Assembly: GCF_004348595.1 (NCBI RefSeq)
Contig: NZ_SMKD01000006.1
Coordinates: 1 to 64,000 of the forward strand
Length of the DNA stretch: 64,000 nucleotides
Reading direction: 5' to 3'
From: Micromonospora sp. KC723
Lineage (GTDB): Bacteria > Actinomycetota > Actinomycetes > Mycobacteriales > Micromonosporaceae
Part shown: positions 16,345 to 24,125 of the stretch, piece after piece
Layout of the letters: each line of letters opens with the position of its first letter
Numbering within the stretch: position 1 is the stretch's first letter
The notes under the pieces: generated by a model
The model's database searches: none
Seen by the model: the letters and a program-made list of their open reading frames with translations, nothing else
What the model was told of the DNA's origin: nothing
Translations under genes and position numbers: made by a program

Positions 16345-17658
16345 GTGCGCAACTACCTCGTGACGATCGCCGCCGCGGCAGCCGCGGCGGCGATCGCCCT
16401 GTTCGTCGCCGCGGTGGTGCATCGGACGATCCGCCGGCTGGGCCGGCGTTCGCTGCTGATGACCGAGCTCACCGAGCACGTCCACCGGCCGTTCCAGGTC
16501 GCCGCGACGGTGCTGGCCGCGCAGCTCGCGGTGCGGTTCAGCACCGGGTACGCCGTGGGCACCCCGTGGCGGCAGGTGGTGCTGCACACCCTGGTGTTGG
16601 GCGTGGTCGCCGCCACCGCCTGGCTGGTGGCCGCGCTGCTGGTGGTGGTGGAGGACACCGCACTGGCCCGGTTCCGGGTGGACGTGCCGAACAACCGCCA
16701 TGCCCGCCGGGTGCGTACCCAGGTGGTCCTGCTGCGCCGGCTCACCATCGCGGTGATCGTGGTGTTGGCCATCGGCGTGATGCTGATGACCTTCCCCGCC
16801 GTACGCGGCATCGGCGCGGGCCTGCTGACCAGTGCCGGTGTGGCCGGTGTGGTCGCCGCGCTGGCTGCCCAGAGCCTGCTCGGCAACGTCATCGCCGGCC
16901 TCCAGCTCGCCTTCAGCGACGCCGTGCGCCTCGACGACGTGGTGGTCGTCGAGGGGGAGTGGGGCCGGATCGAGGAACTCACGCTCAGCTACGTGGTGGT
17001 GCAGATCTGGGACGACCGGCGCCTGATCCTGCCCACCTCCTACTTCACCAGCACGCCGTTCCAGAACTGGACCCGTACCGAGGCGGCCGTGCTCGGCACC
17101 GCCGAGTTCGACGTCGACTGGTCGATCCCGGTACAGGCGATGCGCGAGGAGCTGCGCCGGCTGGTGGAGAGCACAGACCTGTGGGACGGCCGGGTGTGCG
17201 TGCTGCAGGTGACCGACGCGACCGGCGGTCTGGTCAAGCTCCGGGCGCTGGTCAGCGCCGCCGACGCGGGCAGCCTCTGGGACCTGCGCTGCCTGGTCCG
17301 TGAGCACCTGGTCTGCTGGATCCGCGACCAGCGGCCGACCGCGCTGCCGCGCACGCGGACCGAGATCGGCGACTCCTCCGGCAGCCTGCCCTGGCAGTGG
17401 GTGCAGCCGCGCCGGCCGGGGCGCCGCCGGCCGGAGACCGACGTGCCGGACGACGCCCGGGTCTTCGGCGGCAGCGACGACGGTGAGGCCCGCAGCGAGG
17501 CCTTCGTCGGCCCCGACAACGACGCCGAGCCCCGCGACCGGACCGAGGCCCGGGCGGACGACCGCCGGGAGTCCCCCGACGGCCGGACCGACGCCGGTGC
17601 GGACGGGCGCGGCGGGACGCTCGTCGGCGCCGAGGAGTCCCTCGACGGTCGCCGCTGA
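16345..17658 (+). CDS. MscS-family mechanosensitive channel
   Basis: 437 residues from a GTG preceded by CGGAGGGA. Four N-terminal hydrophobic segments lead into the pore helix GAGLLTSAGVAGVVAALAAQ and SLLGNVIAGLQLAFSDAVRLDD, followed by the beta domain VVVEGEWGRIEELTLSYVVV and FTSTPFQNWTR. This is the YbdG/YnaI-like soluble head of the MscS superfamily. It opens under membrane tension during osmotic downshock. The last ~100 residues are an acidic/Arg, disordered tail (DDGEARSEAFVGPDNDAEPR) not needed for channel function. A clear terminator follows. Confidence 0.88.
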   Translation: MRNYLVTIAAAAAAAAIALFVAAVVHRTIRRLGRRSLLMTELTEHVHRPFQVAATVLAAQLAVRFSTGYAVGTPWRQVVLHTLVLGVVAATAWLVAALLVVVEDTALARFRVDVPNNRHARRVRTQVVLLRRLTIAVIVVLAIGVMLMTFPAVRGIGAGLLTSAGVAGVVAALAAQSLLGNVIAGLQLAFSDAVRLDDVVVVEGEWGRIEELTLSYVVVQIWDDRRLILPTSYFTSTPFQNWTRTEAAVLGTAEFDVDWSIPVQAMREELRRLVESTDLWDGRVCVLQVTDATGGLVKLRALVSAADAGSLWDLRCLVREHLVCWIRDQRPTALPRTRTEIGDSSGSLPWQWVQPRRPGRRRPETDVPDDARVFGGSDDGEARSEAFVGPDNDAEPRDRTEARADDRRESPDGRTDAGADGRGGTLVGAEESLDGRR

Positions 17659-17670
17659 CCGATCACCCGA

Positions 17671-17702
17671 AGCCCCCGTGGCCCCGGGTCACGGGGGCTT
17701 TG
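17671..17702 (+). terminator. hairpin terminator after MscS gene
   Basis: AGCCCCCGTG (17671-17680) pairs perfectly with CACGGGGGCT (17690-17699) around a 9-base loop, followed by a short TTTGT. Confidence 0.8.
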
Positions 17703-17832
17703 TCGGATCCGCTTCCGCGTTTCGCCGGACGGTACGGCCTGACCTGAGGTCAGATGTGGTTGGTCACCGTACGCAGGATTGACGGACGGCGACTCCGGGC
17801 ATTCAGCGCGGTGACGACGAAAGGAGGACAGC

Positions 17833-18267
17833 ATGGCTGACGTCGCGAACCACCGCACGTCCCCGAACGGGAGTGAGCCGTCCACCGCCGAACTGGTGCA
17901 GCGGGCCACCGAGCAGGTCTCCCGGCTGGTGCGGGACGAGCTGGCGCTGGCCCGGGCGGAGTTGACCCAGAAGGGCAAGCACGCCGGGATCGGCATCGGC
18001 CTCTTCGGCGGTGGCGGGGCGCTCGCCCTCTACGGGCTCGGCGCGCTGGTCGCCACGGCGATCCTGCTGCTGGACCTGGCGCTGCCCGCGTGGGCGGCCG
18101 CCCTGATCGTGGCGGTGGTGCTGTTCCTGATCGCCGGCGTCCTCGCCCTGGTCGGGAAGAAGCAGGTCAGCCGTGCGGTCCCCCCGGTCCCGGCGTCGAC
18201 GGTCCAGAGCCTGCGGGCGGACATGGACGTCGTCACCGCGGCCGTGAAGGACAGGGGACGGGCATGA
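17833..18267 (+). CDS. phage-holin-superfamily III (DUF1469-like) membrane protein
   Basis: 144 residues. An N-terminal amphipathic helix TAELVQRATEQVSRLVRDELALARAEL, then two transmembrane segments (GGGGALALYGLGALVATAILLL and WAAALIVAVVLFLIAGVLALV), then a basic linker and a C-terminal helix. This matches the actinobacterial holin-X/DUF1469 family (YqjE-like), which is not a lytic phage protein here but a cell-envelope protein of unknown role. First gene of a three-gene operon; AAAGGAGG precedes the ATG. Confidence 0.85.
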   Translation: MADVANHRTSPNGSEPSTAELVQRATEQVSRLVRDELALARAELTQKGKHAGIGIGLFGGGGALALYGLGALVATAILLLDLALPAWAAALIVAVVLFLIAGVLALVGKKQVSRAVPPVPASTVQSLRADMDVVTAAVKDRGRA

Positions 18268-18599
18268 CGGGCAACGGGACCGGCGACACCGAGGCTCTCC
18301 GCGAGGAGATCCGGCGAACCCGGGTGGAACTGGGCGAGACGATGGAGCTGTTGGCCGCGAAGGCCGACGTCAAGGCCCGGCTGCGGGAGTCCGCCGGCCA
18401 GGCGAGGGAGCGGATGCGCGAGCAGGCGACGCTCACCGTGGCCCGGGTTCGCGGGCAGGCGGCGCAGAAGACCGGCGAACTGCGGTCGCGGGACTACCGG
18501 GAGGCGCTCGGGCGCGGACCGGCGCCCTGGGCGGCGATCGCGGCCGGAGCGCTGGCGACGGTGGTCGTGCTGCTGATCGTGCGGGGGAGGCGTAGGTGA
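18264..18599 (+). CDS. DUF3618 membrane protein
   Basis: 111 residues: EALREEIRRTRVELGETMELLAAKADVKAR is the DUF3618 signature (Arg-Glu-rich helix beginning IRRTR-x-E-L), followed by a coiled-coil-like stretch, and a single C-terminal transmembrane helix WAAIAAGALATVVVLLIV with RGRRR inside. The ATG overlaps the upstream stop, and its TGA overlaps the next GTG. Function unknown; together with its neighbours it resembles the E. coli YqjC-D-E-K group linked to stationary-phase/envelope stress. Confidence 0.85.
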   Translation: MTGNGTGDTEALREEIRRTRVELGETMELLAAKADVKARLRESAGQARERMREQATLTVARVRGQAAQKTGELRSRDYREALGRGPAPWAAIAAGALATVVVLLIVRGRRR

Positions 18600-18868
18600 G
18601 CAAGGGCATCGGCAAGACCGCGTACCGGCCCGTCGGGGTGCTGCTCGGTCTGGCCGCCGGCACGGTCGCCGGGGTCATCTTCCGGCAGGTCTGGAAGATG
18701 ACCGCCGGGGACGGCGAGGCGCCCAGCGCGACCGACGAGGACCGGGGCTGGGGCGAGATTCTCGCCGCGGCGGCGTTGCAGGGGGCGATCTTCTCGGTGG
18801 TCCGGGCGGCGGTGGACCGGGGCGGGGCGGTCGGCGTACGGCGACTGACCGGCAGCTGGCCGGACTGA
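18596..18868 (+). CDS. DUF4235 membrane protein
   Basis: 90 residues starting MSKGIGKTAYRPVGVLLGLAAGTVAG, then the VIFRQVWKMTAGD motif and a second hydrophobic stretch ILAAAALQGAIFSVVRAAVDRGG, as in DUF4235. Two short membrane segments are predicted. GTG start overlapping the DUF3618 stop by 4 bases, so the three genes form one translationally coupled unit. Function unknown. Confidence 0.82.
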   Translation: MSKGIGKTAYRPVGVLLGLAAGTVAGVIFRQVWKMTAGDGEAPSATDEDRGWGEILAAAALQGAIFSVVRAAVDRGGAVGVRRLTGSWPD

Positions 18869-18990
18869 CCGCGACGGGCGGACAGGGCCTGGTCCCGCAC
18901 CCGGCGGCGGGGGCCTCTCGCATGATCCAAAGGGGCCGCCGAGCAGAGATCCGGCATCCGTCAGGTCACATGTCGGAGAACTTCGTCGGG

Positions 18991-19157
18991 TAGGCTGTGC
19001 AGAGTTTTTGCGTACGTGGTTTGCTGATCCCCGCTGTTGAGAGATGGCGTGGGTTGAGAGAAGTCTCCTTCGTGGAGGCCGTCTCAGGCGCCGCTGCTCG
19101 AAAACGGCCAATCGGCCGCACGGCGTGCTCGGCCGCCAGTTTTAGAAGGAGATACAC
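18991..19157 (+). promoter_or_regulatory. cold-shock gene promoter and structured 5' leader
   Basis: A plausible -10 TAGGCT lies at 18991-18996, giving a leader of about 155 bases. TCTCCTTC (19064-19071) is perfectly complementary to GAAGGAGA (19145-19152), the strong Shine-Dalgarno before the ATG at 19158. A competing local hairpin CTCC-TTCGT-GGAG spans 19065-19077, and CGGCC-AATC-GGCCG forms just before the ribosome site. This is the layout expected of an RNA switch such as the E. coli cspA leader; mechanism inferred. Confidence 0.55.
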
Positions 19158-19361
19158 ATGGCGCAGGGAACCGTGAAGTGGTTCAACGCTGACAAGGGCT
19201 TCGGCTTCATCACCGTCGACGGCGGGGGTGCTGACGTGTTCGTCCACTTCTCGGCCATCCAGACCAGCGGCTACCGCACGCTGGAGGAGAACCAGCGGGT
19301 GGAGTTCGAGATCGCCCAGGGTCAGAAGGGTCCGCAGGCCGAGCAGGTCCGCCCCATCTGA
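19158..19361 (+). CDS. cold-shock protein, CspA family
   Basis: 67 residues, full length. RNP1 KGFGFI and RNP2 VFVHF are intact within a single OB fold ([55 protein letters not shown]). It binds single-stranded RNA/DNA, acting as an RNA chaperone in the cytoplasm. A textbook ribosome site AGAAGGAGAT lies 5 bases before the ATG, in contrast to most genes here, and a terminator hairpin follows, so the gene is monocistronic and probably highly expressed. Confidence 0.97.
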   Translation: MAQGTVKWFNADKGFGFITVDGGGADVFVHFSAIQTSGYRTLEENQRVEFEIAQGQKGPQAEQVRPI

Positions 19362-19416
19362 TCAGTGCCGGTCGGCAGCCGCCGGCCCGGGTGATCCGGC
19401 CAGCCGGATCGACGAG

Positions 19417-19448
19417 AAGCCCCGTGTCTGTTTCGGACGCGGGGCTTT
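19417..19448 (+). terminator. terminator of the cold-shock gene
   Basis: AAGCCCCGTGTC pairs with GACGCGGGGCTT (one G-U) around a small loop and is followed by TTT. Confidence 0.8.
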
Positions 19449-19487
19449 CCGCGTTCCCGGGCCGTCCGGGCGGTCGCCGCCGTCGGC

Positions 19488-19682
19488 TCAGCCGCCCCGC
19501 CGGGACCGCATGCCACGCCAGAGCAGGCCGAGCCCGACCGCCGCCAGCGCCGGGCCGAGCACGGCCCAGACCCGCTGGCCGGTCATGACACTGTCACTGA
19601 CGTAGCCGAGCCCCTGCACCGTCCAGACGGCGCCGGTCACCACGGCCAGCAGGCCGAGGGTGAGCGTGAACCAACCTCTCAT
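19488..19682 (-). CDS. small two-helix membrane protein, 64 residues
   Basis: ATG at 19682, with GGAGGTGG 5 bases upstream, which excludes the longer reading from 19778. Two transmembrane segments (FTLTLGLLAVVTGAVWTVQGL and VWAVLGPALAAVGLGLLWRGM) and a basic end RSRRGG. Conserved in style with short actinobacterial membrane proteins of unknown function; no domain name is assigned. It lies between the csp terminator and the aldo/keto reductase stop. Confidence 0.7.
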   Translation of the reverse strand: MRGWFTLTLGLLAVVTGAVWTVQGLGYVSDSVMTGQRVWAVLGPALAAVGLGLLWRGMRSRRGG

Positions 19683-19771
19683 CCGTGCCACCTCCAGTGC
19701 GCCGGCCGCGCCGGCCCCACCCCCAGCATCCGGGCTGGCGGGGCCGGCCGCGAGCACCCTGCCGGCACGGC

Positions 19772-20755
19772 TCACCACCGGTCGTGCACCCGGGGCCTGA
19801 CCAACTCGTCGTAGACGGCGCGTACGGTGTCGCGCTCCGGGTCGCTCAACGGCGGCAGCGCCGCGGCGGTGGCGTTGCCCCGCGCCTGCTCCGGATTGCG
19901 GGCACCGGGGATGACGACGGTGACGCCGGGCTGGTCGATGATCCAGCGGAGCGCGAACTGCGCCATGGTGCGGTCGGGGCCGACCAGCGGGGCGAGCCGG
20001 CGGACGACCTCCAGGCCGAGGTCGTAGTCGACGCCGGAGAAGGTCTCCCCGACGTCGAAGCTCTCCCCGTGCCGGTTGTAGTTCCGGTGGTCGTCGGCGG
20101 CGAAGGTGGTGCGCTCGTCGTACCGACCGGAGAGCAGACCGCTGGCGAGCGGCACCCGGGCGATGATCCCGACGCCGGCGGAGGCGGCGGCGGGCAGCAC
20201 CCGCTCCAGGGGCTTGAGCCGGACGGCGTTGAGGATGATCTGCACGCTGGCCACCCCGGGCCGGGCGATCGCGGTGAGCGCCTGGTCGCAGGTCTCGACA
20301 CTGACGCCGTACCCGGCGATCCGCTTCTCCTGCACCAGGGTGTCCAGGGCGTCGAAGACCCGGTCGTCGGCGAAGACGGGCGTCGGCGGGCAGTGCAGCT
20401 GGACCAGGTCCAGGGTGTCCACGCCGAGGTTGGCCCGGGACCGGTCGGTCCAGGCCCGGAAGTTGTCCAGGGTGTACGCCTGCGGCGTCTGCGGCACCCG
20501 GCGGCCCATCTTGGTCGCCACGGTCAGCCCGTGTCCGGGCCGTTCCCGCAGGAAGCGGCCGATGAGCTGTTCGCTGCGGCCGTCGCCGTAGACGTCCGCG
20601 GTGTCGAGGAAGGTGACTCCGGAGTCCACGGCGGCGGCCAGGACGGCCAGGGCGTCGTCCTCGCCGACCTGCCCCCAGTCCGCCCCGAGCTGCCAGGCGC
20701 CGAGGCCGACCACACCCACCTGCCGGCCGAGCCGGTCGAAGCTGCGTTGTTCCAT
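19772..20755 (-). CDS. aldo/keto reductase
   Basis: 327 residues from the ATG at 20755 (MEQRSFDRLGRQVGVVGLGAWQLG). The catalytic tetrad is visible: Asp and Tyr in FLDTADVYGDG, Lys in VATKMG, His in DLVQLHCPP; the NADPH-site end is VVIPGARNPEQARGN. An NADPH-dependent carbonyl reductase of the AKR superfamily; substrate unknown. It is divergent from the methyltransferase gene over an 85-base gap containing CGTACGTACG. An in-frame extension to 20857 would run through that promoter region and is rejected. Confidence 0.88.
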   Translation of the reverse strand: MEQRSFDRLGRQVGVVGLGAWQLGADWGQVGEDDALAVLAAAVDSGVTFLDTADVYGDGRSEQLIGRFLRERPGHGLTVATKMGRRVPQTPQAYTLDNFRAWTDRSRANLGVDTLDLVQLHCPPTPVFADDRVFDALDTLVQEKRIAGYGVSVETCDQALTAIARPGVASVQIILNAVRLKPLERVLPAAASAGVGIIARVPLASGLLSGRYDERTTFAADDHRNYNRHGESFDVGETFSGVDYDLGLEVVRRLAPLVGPDRTMAQFALRWIIDQPGVTVVIPGARNPEQARGNATAAALPPLSDPERDTVRAVYDELVRPRVHDRW

Positions 20756-20840
20756 TCGCCCGAGCCTAGTGACCGGCTTGCCGGCCCGTGCCGCGGGCCG
20801 TACGCTCGCAGCAATACGTACGTACGGTTTGGAGCTGGCG

Positions 20841-21635
20841 ATGTGGGATCCACACACGTACCTCCGTTACGGCGGCGAGCGGTCCCGCCCGTTCCACGAC
20901 CTCGTCGCCCGGGTCCCGGCGGACCGGCCGCGCGCCGTGGTCGACCTCGGCTGTGGTCCCGGAACCCTGACCGCGGCCCTGGCCGCCCGCTGGCCGGCCG
21001 CCCGCGTCGCCGGCCTGGACGCCTCCCCGGAGATGATCGCCCGCGCCGCCACCCTCGACACCCGGGCCGAGTTCCGCGTCGGCGACGTCGCCGACTGGCG
21101 ACCCGGCCCCGACGTGGACGTGCTCGTCGCCAACGCGGTGCTCCAGTGGGTGCCCGGGCACCGGGAGCTGTTGGCCCGCTGGGCCCACGAACTGCCCACC
21201 GGCGCCTGGCTGGCGTTCCAGGTGCCCGGCAACTTCGCCGCCCCGTCGCACCGGGCCCTGCGCGAGGTCGCCCGCCGGGACCGGTGGGCGGGCACCCTCG
21301 GCCCGCTGCTGCGGGACGCCCCGGTCGACGACGCCGTCGACTACGCCGCGTCCCTGACCGGCGCCGGGTGCGCCGTCGACGCCTGGGAGACTGTGTACGT
21401 GCACCTGCTGCCGGCCGAACCCGCCGCCGACCACCCGGTGCTGCGCTGGATGGAGGGCACGGCGCTGCGCCCCGTACGGGCCGCGCTGGACGCCGCCGGC
21501 TGGGCCGACTTCCGGGCCGAACTGGGGGTACGCCTCGCCGAGGCGTACCCGGTGCGGCATGGTCAGGTGTGCTTCCCGTTCCGCCGGATCTTCGTGGTCG
21601 CCCGCACCGGCGCCCGTGCAGAGGAGAACTTGTGA
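20841..21635 (+). CDS. tam: SAM-dependent methyltransferase, trans-aconitate methyltransferase-like
   Basis: 264 residues. MWDPHTYLRYGGERSRPFHDLVARV is a nearly diagnostic N-terminus of Tam; SAM motif I is VVDLGCGPGTLT, followed by VAGLDASPEMI and NAVLQWVPGH. The family methylates trans-aconitate, detoxifying a TCA-cycle by-product. ATG at 20841 with GGAG 9 bases upstream. Its stop overlaps the GTG of the deaminase gene (GTGA), so the two are co-translated; a metabolic link between them is not obvious. Confidence 0.85.
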   Translation: MWDPHTYLRYGGERSRPFHDLVARVPADRPRAVVDLGCGPGTLTAALAARWPAARVAGLDASPEMIARAATLDTRAEFRVGDVADWRPGPDVDVLVANAVLQWVPGHRELLARWAHELPTGAWLAFQVPGNFAAPSHRALREVARRDRWAGTLGPLLRDAPVDDAVDYAASLTGAGCAVDAWETVYVHLLPAEPAADHPVLRWMEGTALRPVRAALDAAGWADFRAELGVRLAEAYPVRHGQVCFPFRRIFVVARTGARAEENL

Positions 21636-22657
21636 CCGACCTGCCCACCTTCATCGCCGGTTTGCCCAAGGTGGAGCTGCACGTGCACCACGTCGGCTCC
21701 GCCTCGCCCCGCATCGTGGCCGAGCTCGCCGCGCGGCACGAGGGGCGCAGCCCGGTCCCGGCCGACCCGCAGGCGTTGGCCGACTACTTCGCCTTCCGCG
21801 ACTTCGCCCACTTCATCGAGATCTACCTGAGCGTCGTGGACCTGATCCGCGACCCGGAGGACGTCTGGATCCTCACCCACGAGGTCGCCCGCGAGCTGGC
21901 CCGGCAGCAGGTCCGGTACGCCGAGCTGACCGTCACCCCGTACTCGCACGTGCGCCGGGGCATCCCCGCCCCGGCGTTCTGCGAGGCGATCGAGGACGCC
22001 CGCAAGCGGGCCGAGGCCGACTTCGGCATCGCCCTGCGCTGGTGCTTCGACATCCCCGGCGAGGCCGGGCTGCCGGCGGCCGAGGAGACCCTGCGCATCG
22101 CGCTGGAGGAGCGGCCCGACGGGCTGATCAGCTTCGGCCTGGGCGGCCCGGAGATCGGCGTGCCCCGACCGCAGTTCAAGCCGTACTTCGACCAGGCCCG
22201 GGCGGCCGGGTTGCGGTCGGTGCCGCACGCCGGGGAGACCACCGGCCCGCAGACGGTCTGGGACGCGCTGCGCGAACTCGGCGCGGAGCGGATCGGCCAC
22301 GGCATCTCCGCCGCCGACGACCCGGAGCTGCTGGCGTACCTGGCCGAACACCGGATCGCGCTGGAGGTCTGCCCGACCTCCAACGTGCGGACCCGGGCGG
22401 TCCCCGACATCTCCGCCCACCCCCTGCGGCGGCTGGTCGACGCGGGCGTGCTGGTCACCGTCAACTCCGACGACCCGCCGATGTTCGGCACCACCCTCAA
22501 CGACGAGTACGCCGTGGCCGCCCGGCTGCTCGACGCCGGTACGGACCGGGTGGCCGCGCTGGCGAAGGACGCGGTGACCGCCTCGTTCCTGGCGCCGGGC
22601 GAGAAGGCCCGGATCAGCGCCGAGATCGACGCGTACGCGGCGACCGGGCCGCGCTGA
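21632..22657 (+). CDS. adenosine deaminase family; probably aminodeoxyfutalosine deaminase
   Basis: 341 residues from a GTG overlapping the methyltransferase stop. Zinc ligands HVH (17 and 19) in KVELHVHHVGS, His in VPHAGETTGP, HGIS and the catalytic Asp pair in TVNSDDPPMF are all present. The overall sequence (ADYFAFRDFAHFIEIYLSVV, RRGIPAPAFCEAIEDARK, FGLGGPEIGVPRPQFKPYFD) resembles the Streptomyces group whose member Sco5662 was shown to deaminate 6-aminodeoxyfutalosine in the menaquinone futalosine pathway. Classical adenosine deaminase activity is the alternative. Confidence 0.85.
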   Translation: MTDLPTFIAGLPKVELHVHHVGSASPRIVAELAARHEGRSPVPADPQALADYFAFRDFAHFIEIYLSVVDLIRDPEDVWILTHEVARELARQQVRYAELTVTPYSHVRRGIPAPAFCEAIEDARKRAEADFGIALRWCFDIPGEAGLPAAEETLRIALEERPDGLISFGLGGPEIGVPRPQFKPYFDQARAAGLRSVPHAGETTGPQTVWDALRELGAERIGHGISAADDPELLAYLAEHRIALEVCPTSNVRTRAVPDISAHPLRRLVDAGVLVTVNSDDPPMFGTTLNDEYAVAARLLDAGTDRVAALAKDAVTASFLAPGEKARISAEIDAYAATGPR

Positions 22658-22701
22658 GCGAGCGGCCCGGGCACCCGGTGGTGGCGTGTCGCCGACGGTG
22701 G

Positions 22702-24096
22702 TTAGGAACGCCGGCGGGGCCAGCGGCGGCCGTTGGTCTTCTGCTCGCGGACCTCCCGCGCCATCCGGCCGACCAGCCCGAACCGGCTGACCTGCCGGGG
22801 CGTCGCCTCCGGGTCCGCCAGCAGCATCACCACGCTCGCCCCACCGAGCCGGGCCCGGTCGATGCTCACCGAGCCATTGGCCTGCAACGCCACCCGCTTG
22901 GCGATGTCCAGCCCCAGCCCGGTCGACCCCTGGTCGCTGGCGCCGCGGCGCAGCGCCCGGTCCGGGTCGGCGATGCCCGGGCCGGCGTCGTCGACGCGGA
23001 TCGCCACGTACCCGTCCCGGCGGGAGACCGCCACCTCGAAGGCGGTCCCCTGGGGGGTGTAACGGAAGACGTTGCCGATCACGGCGTCCAACGCGGCGGC
23101 CAGCTCGGCCCGGGGGACCGGGGCAGGGATGCGCAGCTGGGCTCCGACCACCCGGTGCGGGCGGTTCTGGTCGCCCGCCAGCGCCGCCCAGAACACCATC
23201 CGGTCCCGGACCACCTCGCTGACGTCGCACTCCGCCGGCCCGGTGTCGCGGGCGACCGCCCTGCGGGTGGTCTTGATCAGCACGTCGATCTCACCCTCGA
23301 GGGTGACGATGGCCTGCCGGATCCGCCGGATCGTCCGCCGCCGGTCCAGCTCCGCCGGGCTGAACGAACCGACGCCGGTGTCGTCCGAGTCGAGCCCCTC
23401 GGCGTCGAGCCGCAGCACGGTCAGCGGGGTACGTAGCCGGTGCGACAGGTCCGCCACCAGTTCCCGCTCGTCCGTGCGGGCGGCGACCAGCCGGTCCGCC
23501 ATCCGGTTGAAGGCGTACCCCGCCTCGGCCAGCTCCCGGGGCCCGCTGGGCTCCACCCGGACACCCAGGTCGCCGTCGCCGACCGCCAGGGCGGCCCGGA
23601 CCAGGCCCTTCGTGGCGTCGACCGCCCGCGTCGCCACCCGGTCCACCACGATCACCGCCGCGCCGACCAGCGCCACGGCGACCCCGGCCAACAGCAGCCA
23701 CGTCCCGCCGACGCCCGCGCTCCACTCGGCGTCGGGAACGAAGGTCTCCACCACGGCGACCCGGTCGTCGAGCACCACCGGATCGAGCCGCAGCAGCCCA
23801 CCGTCGACGTCGCTGACCACCGTCCGCCGCCGGGTACGGGCCCGGTCCAGGTCATCCTCGGTGGCCCGGCCGGCCGGCTCCGCGCCGCCCAGCCCGTGCA
23901 CCACCGGCCGGGTGGCCGGGTCGTCGCCGCTGGCCGCCACGGCCCGACGTACCGCCGCCGGATCGGTGCTCACCGCGAGCGCGCCGGTGACCAGGGCGGC
24001 GCGCCGCGCCGCGTCGGCCAGCGCCGCGTCGCGGGCCTCGGCACGTAGGGTCAACCCGAACGGCACCAGGAACGCGAGTGCGACGAGCGCGCACAT
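22702..24096 (-). CDS. two-component sensor histidine kinase
   Basis: Two transmembrane segments flank an extracytoplasmic sensor of ~110 residues; then a HAMP-like linker, the H-box LVADLSHRLRTPLTVLRLD with the phosphoacceptor His, an N-box near DAVIGNVFRYTP, G1 DDAGPGI and G2 STGLGLDIAKRV. The ATG at 24096 begins inside the first hydrophobic segment. Coding similarity appears to reach back to a CTG at 24129 (LRLALAYLTAG), which overlaps the regulator stop as CTGA, so the true start may be that CTG. Partner of the regulator just upstream in the same transcript; signal unknown. Confidence 0.88.
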   Translation of the reverse strand: MCALVALAFLVPFGLTLRAEARDAALADAARRAALVTGALAVSTDPAAVRRAVAASGDDPATRPVVHGLGGAEPAGRATEDDLDRARTRRRTVVSDVDGGLLRLDPVVLDDRVAVVETFVPDAEWSAGVGGTWLLLAGVAVALVGAAVIVVDRVATRAVDATKGLVRAALAVGDGDLGVRVEPSGPRELAEAGYAFNRMADRLVAARTDERELVADLSHRLRTPLTVLRLDAEGLDSDDTGVGSFSPAELDRRRTIRRIRQAIVTLEGEIDVLIKTTRRAVARDTGPAECDVSEVVRDRMVFWAALAGDQNRPHRVVGAQLRIPAPVPRAELAAALDAVIGNVFRYTPQGTAFEVAVSRRDGYVAIRVDDAGPGIADPDRALRRGASDQGSTGLGLDIAKRVALQANGSVSIDRARLGGASVVMLLADPEATPRQVSRFGLVGRMAREVREQKTNGRRWPRRRS

Positions 24097-24125
24097 GCCG
24101 GCGGTGAGGTACGCCAGCGCCAGCC

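Noticed and set aside
17833..18267. prophage remnant because of the holin-like protein
   Set aside because: The family is a chromosomal DUF1469-type envelope protein in actinobacteria and no other phage genes are nearby.
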